Assembly (NCBI GenBank): GCA_016929815.1 | Contig: JAFGIC010000228.1 | Coordinates: 1-6,249 of the forward strand | DNA length: 6,249 nucleotides | Direction of reading: 5' to 3' | Origin: Deltaproteobacteria bacterium | GTDB lineage: Bacteria > Desulfobacterota > DSM-4660 > Desulfatiglandales > HGW-15 | Shown here: positions 5,907 to 6,249 of the stretch, one piece after another | Position numbering within the stretch: position 1 is the first letter of the stretch | Layout: each line of letters starts with the position of its first letter | Notes under the pieces: model-generated | Databases searched by the model: none | Told to the model about the DNA's origin: nothing | What the model saw: only the letters and a program-made list of their open reading frames with translations | Position numbers and translations under genes: made by a program

Positions 5907-5944
5907 AAGGCATAACTCCGACGCTTCAGCCGGAGTTATGCCTT
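5907..5944 (-). terminator. strong intrinsic terminator for the minus-strand gene fragment
   Basis: A perfect 14-bp inverted repeat, AAGGCATAACTCCG (5907-5920) with CGGAGTTATGCCTT (5931-5944), flanks a 10-nt loop. On the minus strand the stem runs into TTTTATC; on the plus strand there is no T-run. It lies 21 bp beyond the TAA of the 5966-6124 fragment, which argues that this was a real expressed gene. Confidence 0.75.
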
Positions 5945-5965
5945 GGAACAGAGCCGGGAACCGGC

Positions 5966-6124
5966 TTATTTCTTACCCTTCGCTTTGGCCTTTCCGGCTT
6001 TGACGGTAATAGAAGTGGCGATTTTCTTTTCCCCTACCTTTTTATAGGTTACCAAGACTTTGGCGCCTTCCTTGATGTCCCCTTTGACCTCTATTTCTAC
6101 CTTCTTTAAAGCAAGAAGTATTCC
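5966..6124 (-). pseudogene. C-terminal fragment of a small basic protein (truncated 5' end)
   Basis: On the minus strand, 52 codons are open between an in-frame TAA (6127-6125) and the stop at 5968-5966. They contain KKVEIEVKGDIKEGAKVLVTY, then KKVGEKKIATSITVKAG, then KAKAKGKK. The alternating hydrophobic-charged pattern with GD-x3-GAKV-x-V-x-Y, ending IATSITV, looks like the last strands of a small beta-barrel protein of the kind exported by many proteobacteria (KVGDKVTVKY-like repeats), followed by a Lys/Ala-rich tail. There is no ATG, GTG or well-placed TTG near the 5' end, and no signal peptide upstream in any minus-strand frame, so the start has been lost by deletion or by recombination at the IS-rich segment. 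A strong terminator at 5907-5944 follows it. The exact family is not identified. Confidence 0.55.
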
Positions 6125-6249
6125 TTAAGCTTAACTAACTGATATCATAGCGATTACATGCACATAGGTTGTCTGTGACAAGAATCCGTAATTCCGATCT
6201 GTGGTGAAAGTTGGTGGGATTATTCTTAAAAGGCTGAAAAAAGAGGAAT
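6125..6249. other. right-edge stretch with no assignable gene
   Basis: No supported feature is seen. The minus strand is interrupted by stops in all three frames. On the plus strand, a frame from GTG 6201 to the window edge reads VVKVGGIILKRLKKEE, which resembles the start of some HTH regulators, but it has no Shine-Dalgarno site and only 16 codons, so it is not called. Confidence 0.4.

Noticed and set aside
5909..5942. Hairpin considered as an IS end or integron-type recombination site
   Set aside because: No matching second copy or flanking target duplication is visible; a minus-strand T-run and position just after a stop codon fit a terminator better.
6201..6249. GTG-started frame VVKVGGIILKRLKKEE at the right edge, perhaps an HTH regulator N-terminus
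   Set aside because: It is only 16 codons, cut by the window edge, and lacks a Shine-Dalgarno site.

Overview
The window looks like chromosomal DNA of a free-living anaerobic bacterium, most likely a member of the Desulfobacterota (former Deltaproteobacteria). This is an inference from overall gene character: a CspA-type protein starting MANGTVKWF, a DUF456 membrane protein next to a PPC/DUF296 protein, a compact-cysteine iron-sulfur flavoprotein, a small Cupin_3 protein and an EntE-like acid-adenylating ligase. There is no rRNA, tRNA, CRISPR array, phage structural gene or intact mobile element. Seven intact protein genes are supported, plus a possible gene tail at the left edge and two broken genes at the right end.

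Layout. (1) 1-1061, plus strand: the possible tail of an upstream gene, then a DUF456 membrane protein starting at TTG, then a PPC/DUF296 protein 15 bp downstream whose ribosome site abuts the previous stop. (2) 1118-1150: a hairpin with T-runs on both sides, which can end both this unit and the facing cold-shock gene. (3) 1174-3228, minus strand: a cold-shock protein, and upstream of it a 550-residue acyl/aryl-adenylate ligase of the EntE/DhbE type with its own terminator between them. (4) 3229-3643: a 415-bp AT-rich divergent intergenic region with short repeats. (5) 3644-4541, plus strand: a two-gene unit of iron-sulfur flavoprotein and small cupin; both starts are set by strong Shine-Dalgarno sites 30 bp inside the longest reading frames. 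(6) 4588-5451, minus strand: a class I SAM methyltransferase with an N-terminal zinc-ribbon-like CxxxC...CxxC module. (7) 5452-6249: a decayed stretch with an IS30-type transposase N-terminus broken by a frameshift and, on the minus strand, the C-terminal end of a small basic protein whose terminator hairpin is intact.

How the genes may work together. The ligase activates a carboxylic acid, probably aromatic or heteroaromatic, as an acyl-AMP; no carrier protein, siderophore or CoA-pathway partner is visible. The divergent flavoprotein-cupin pair is probably a small redox or stress module. A regulatory link with the ligase is possible because they share an intergenic region, but nothing proves it. 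The methyltransferase has the C-terminal pattern of enzymes common in glycan clusters, yet stands alone next to IS debris. I see no convincing wholly new system. The points most worth following are the Asn-to-Asp change in the ligase substrate pocket, the repeats between the divergent genes, and the broken genes at the right end.
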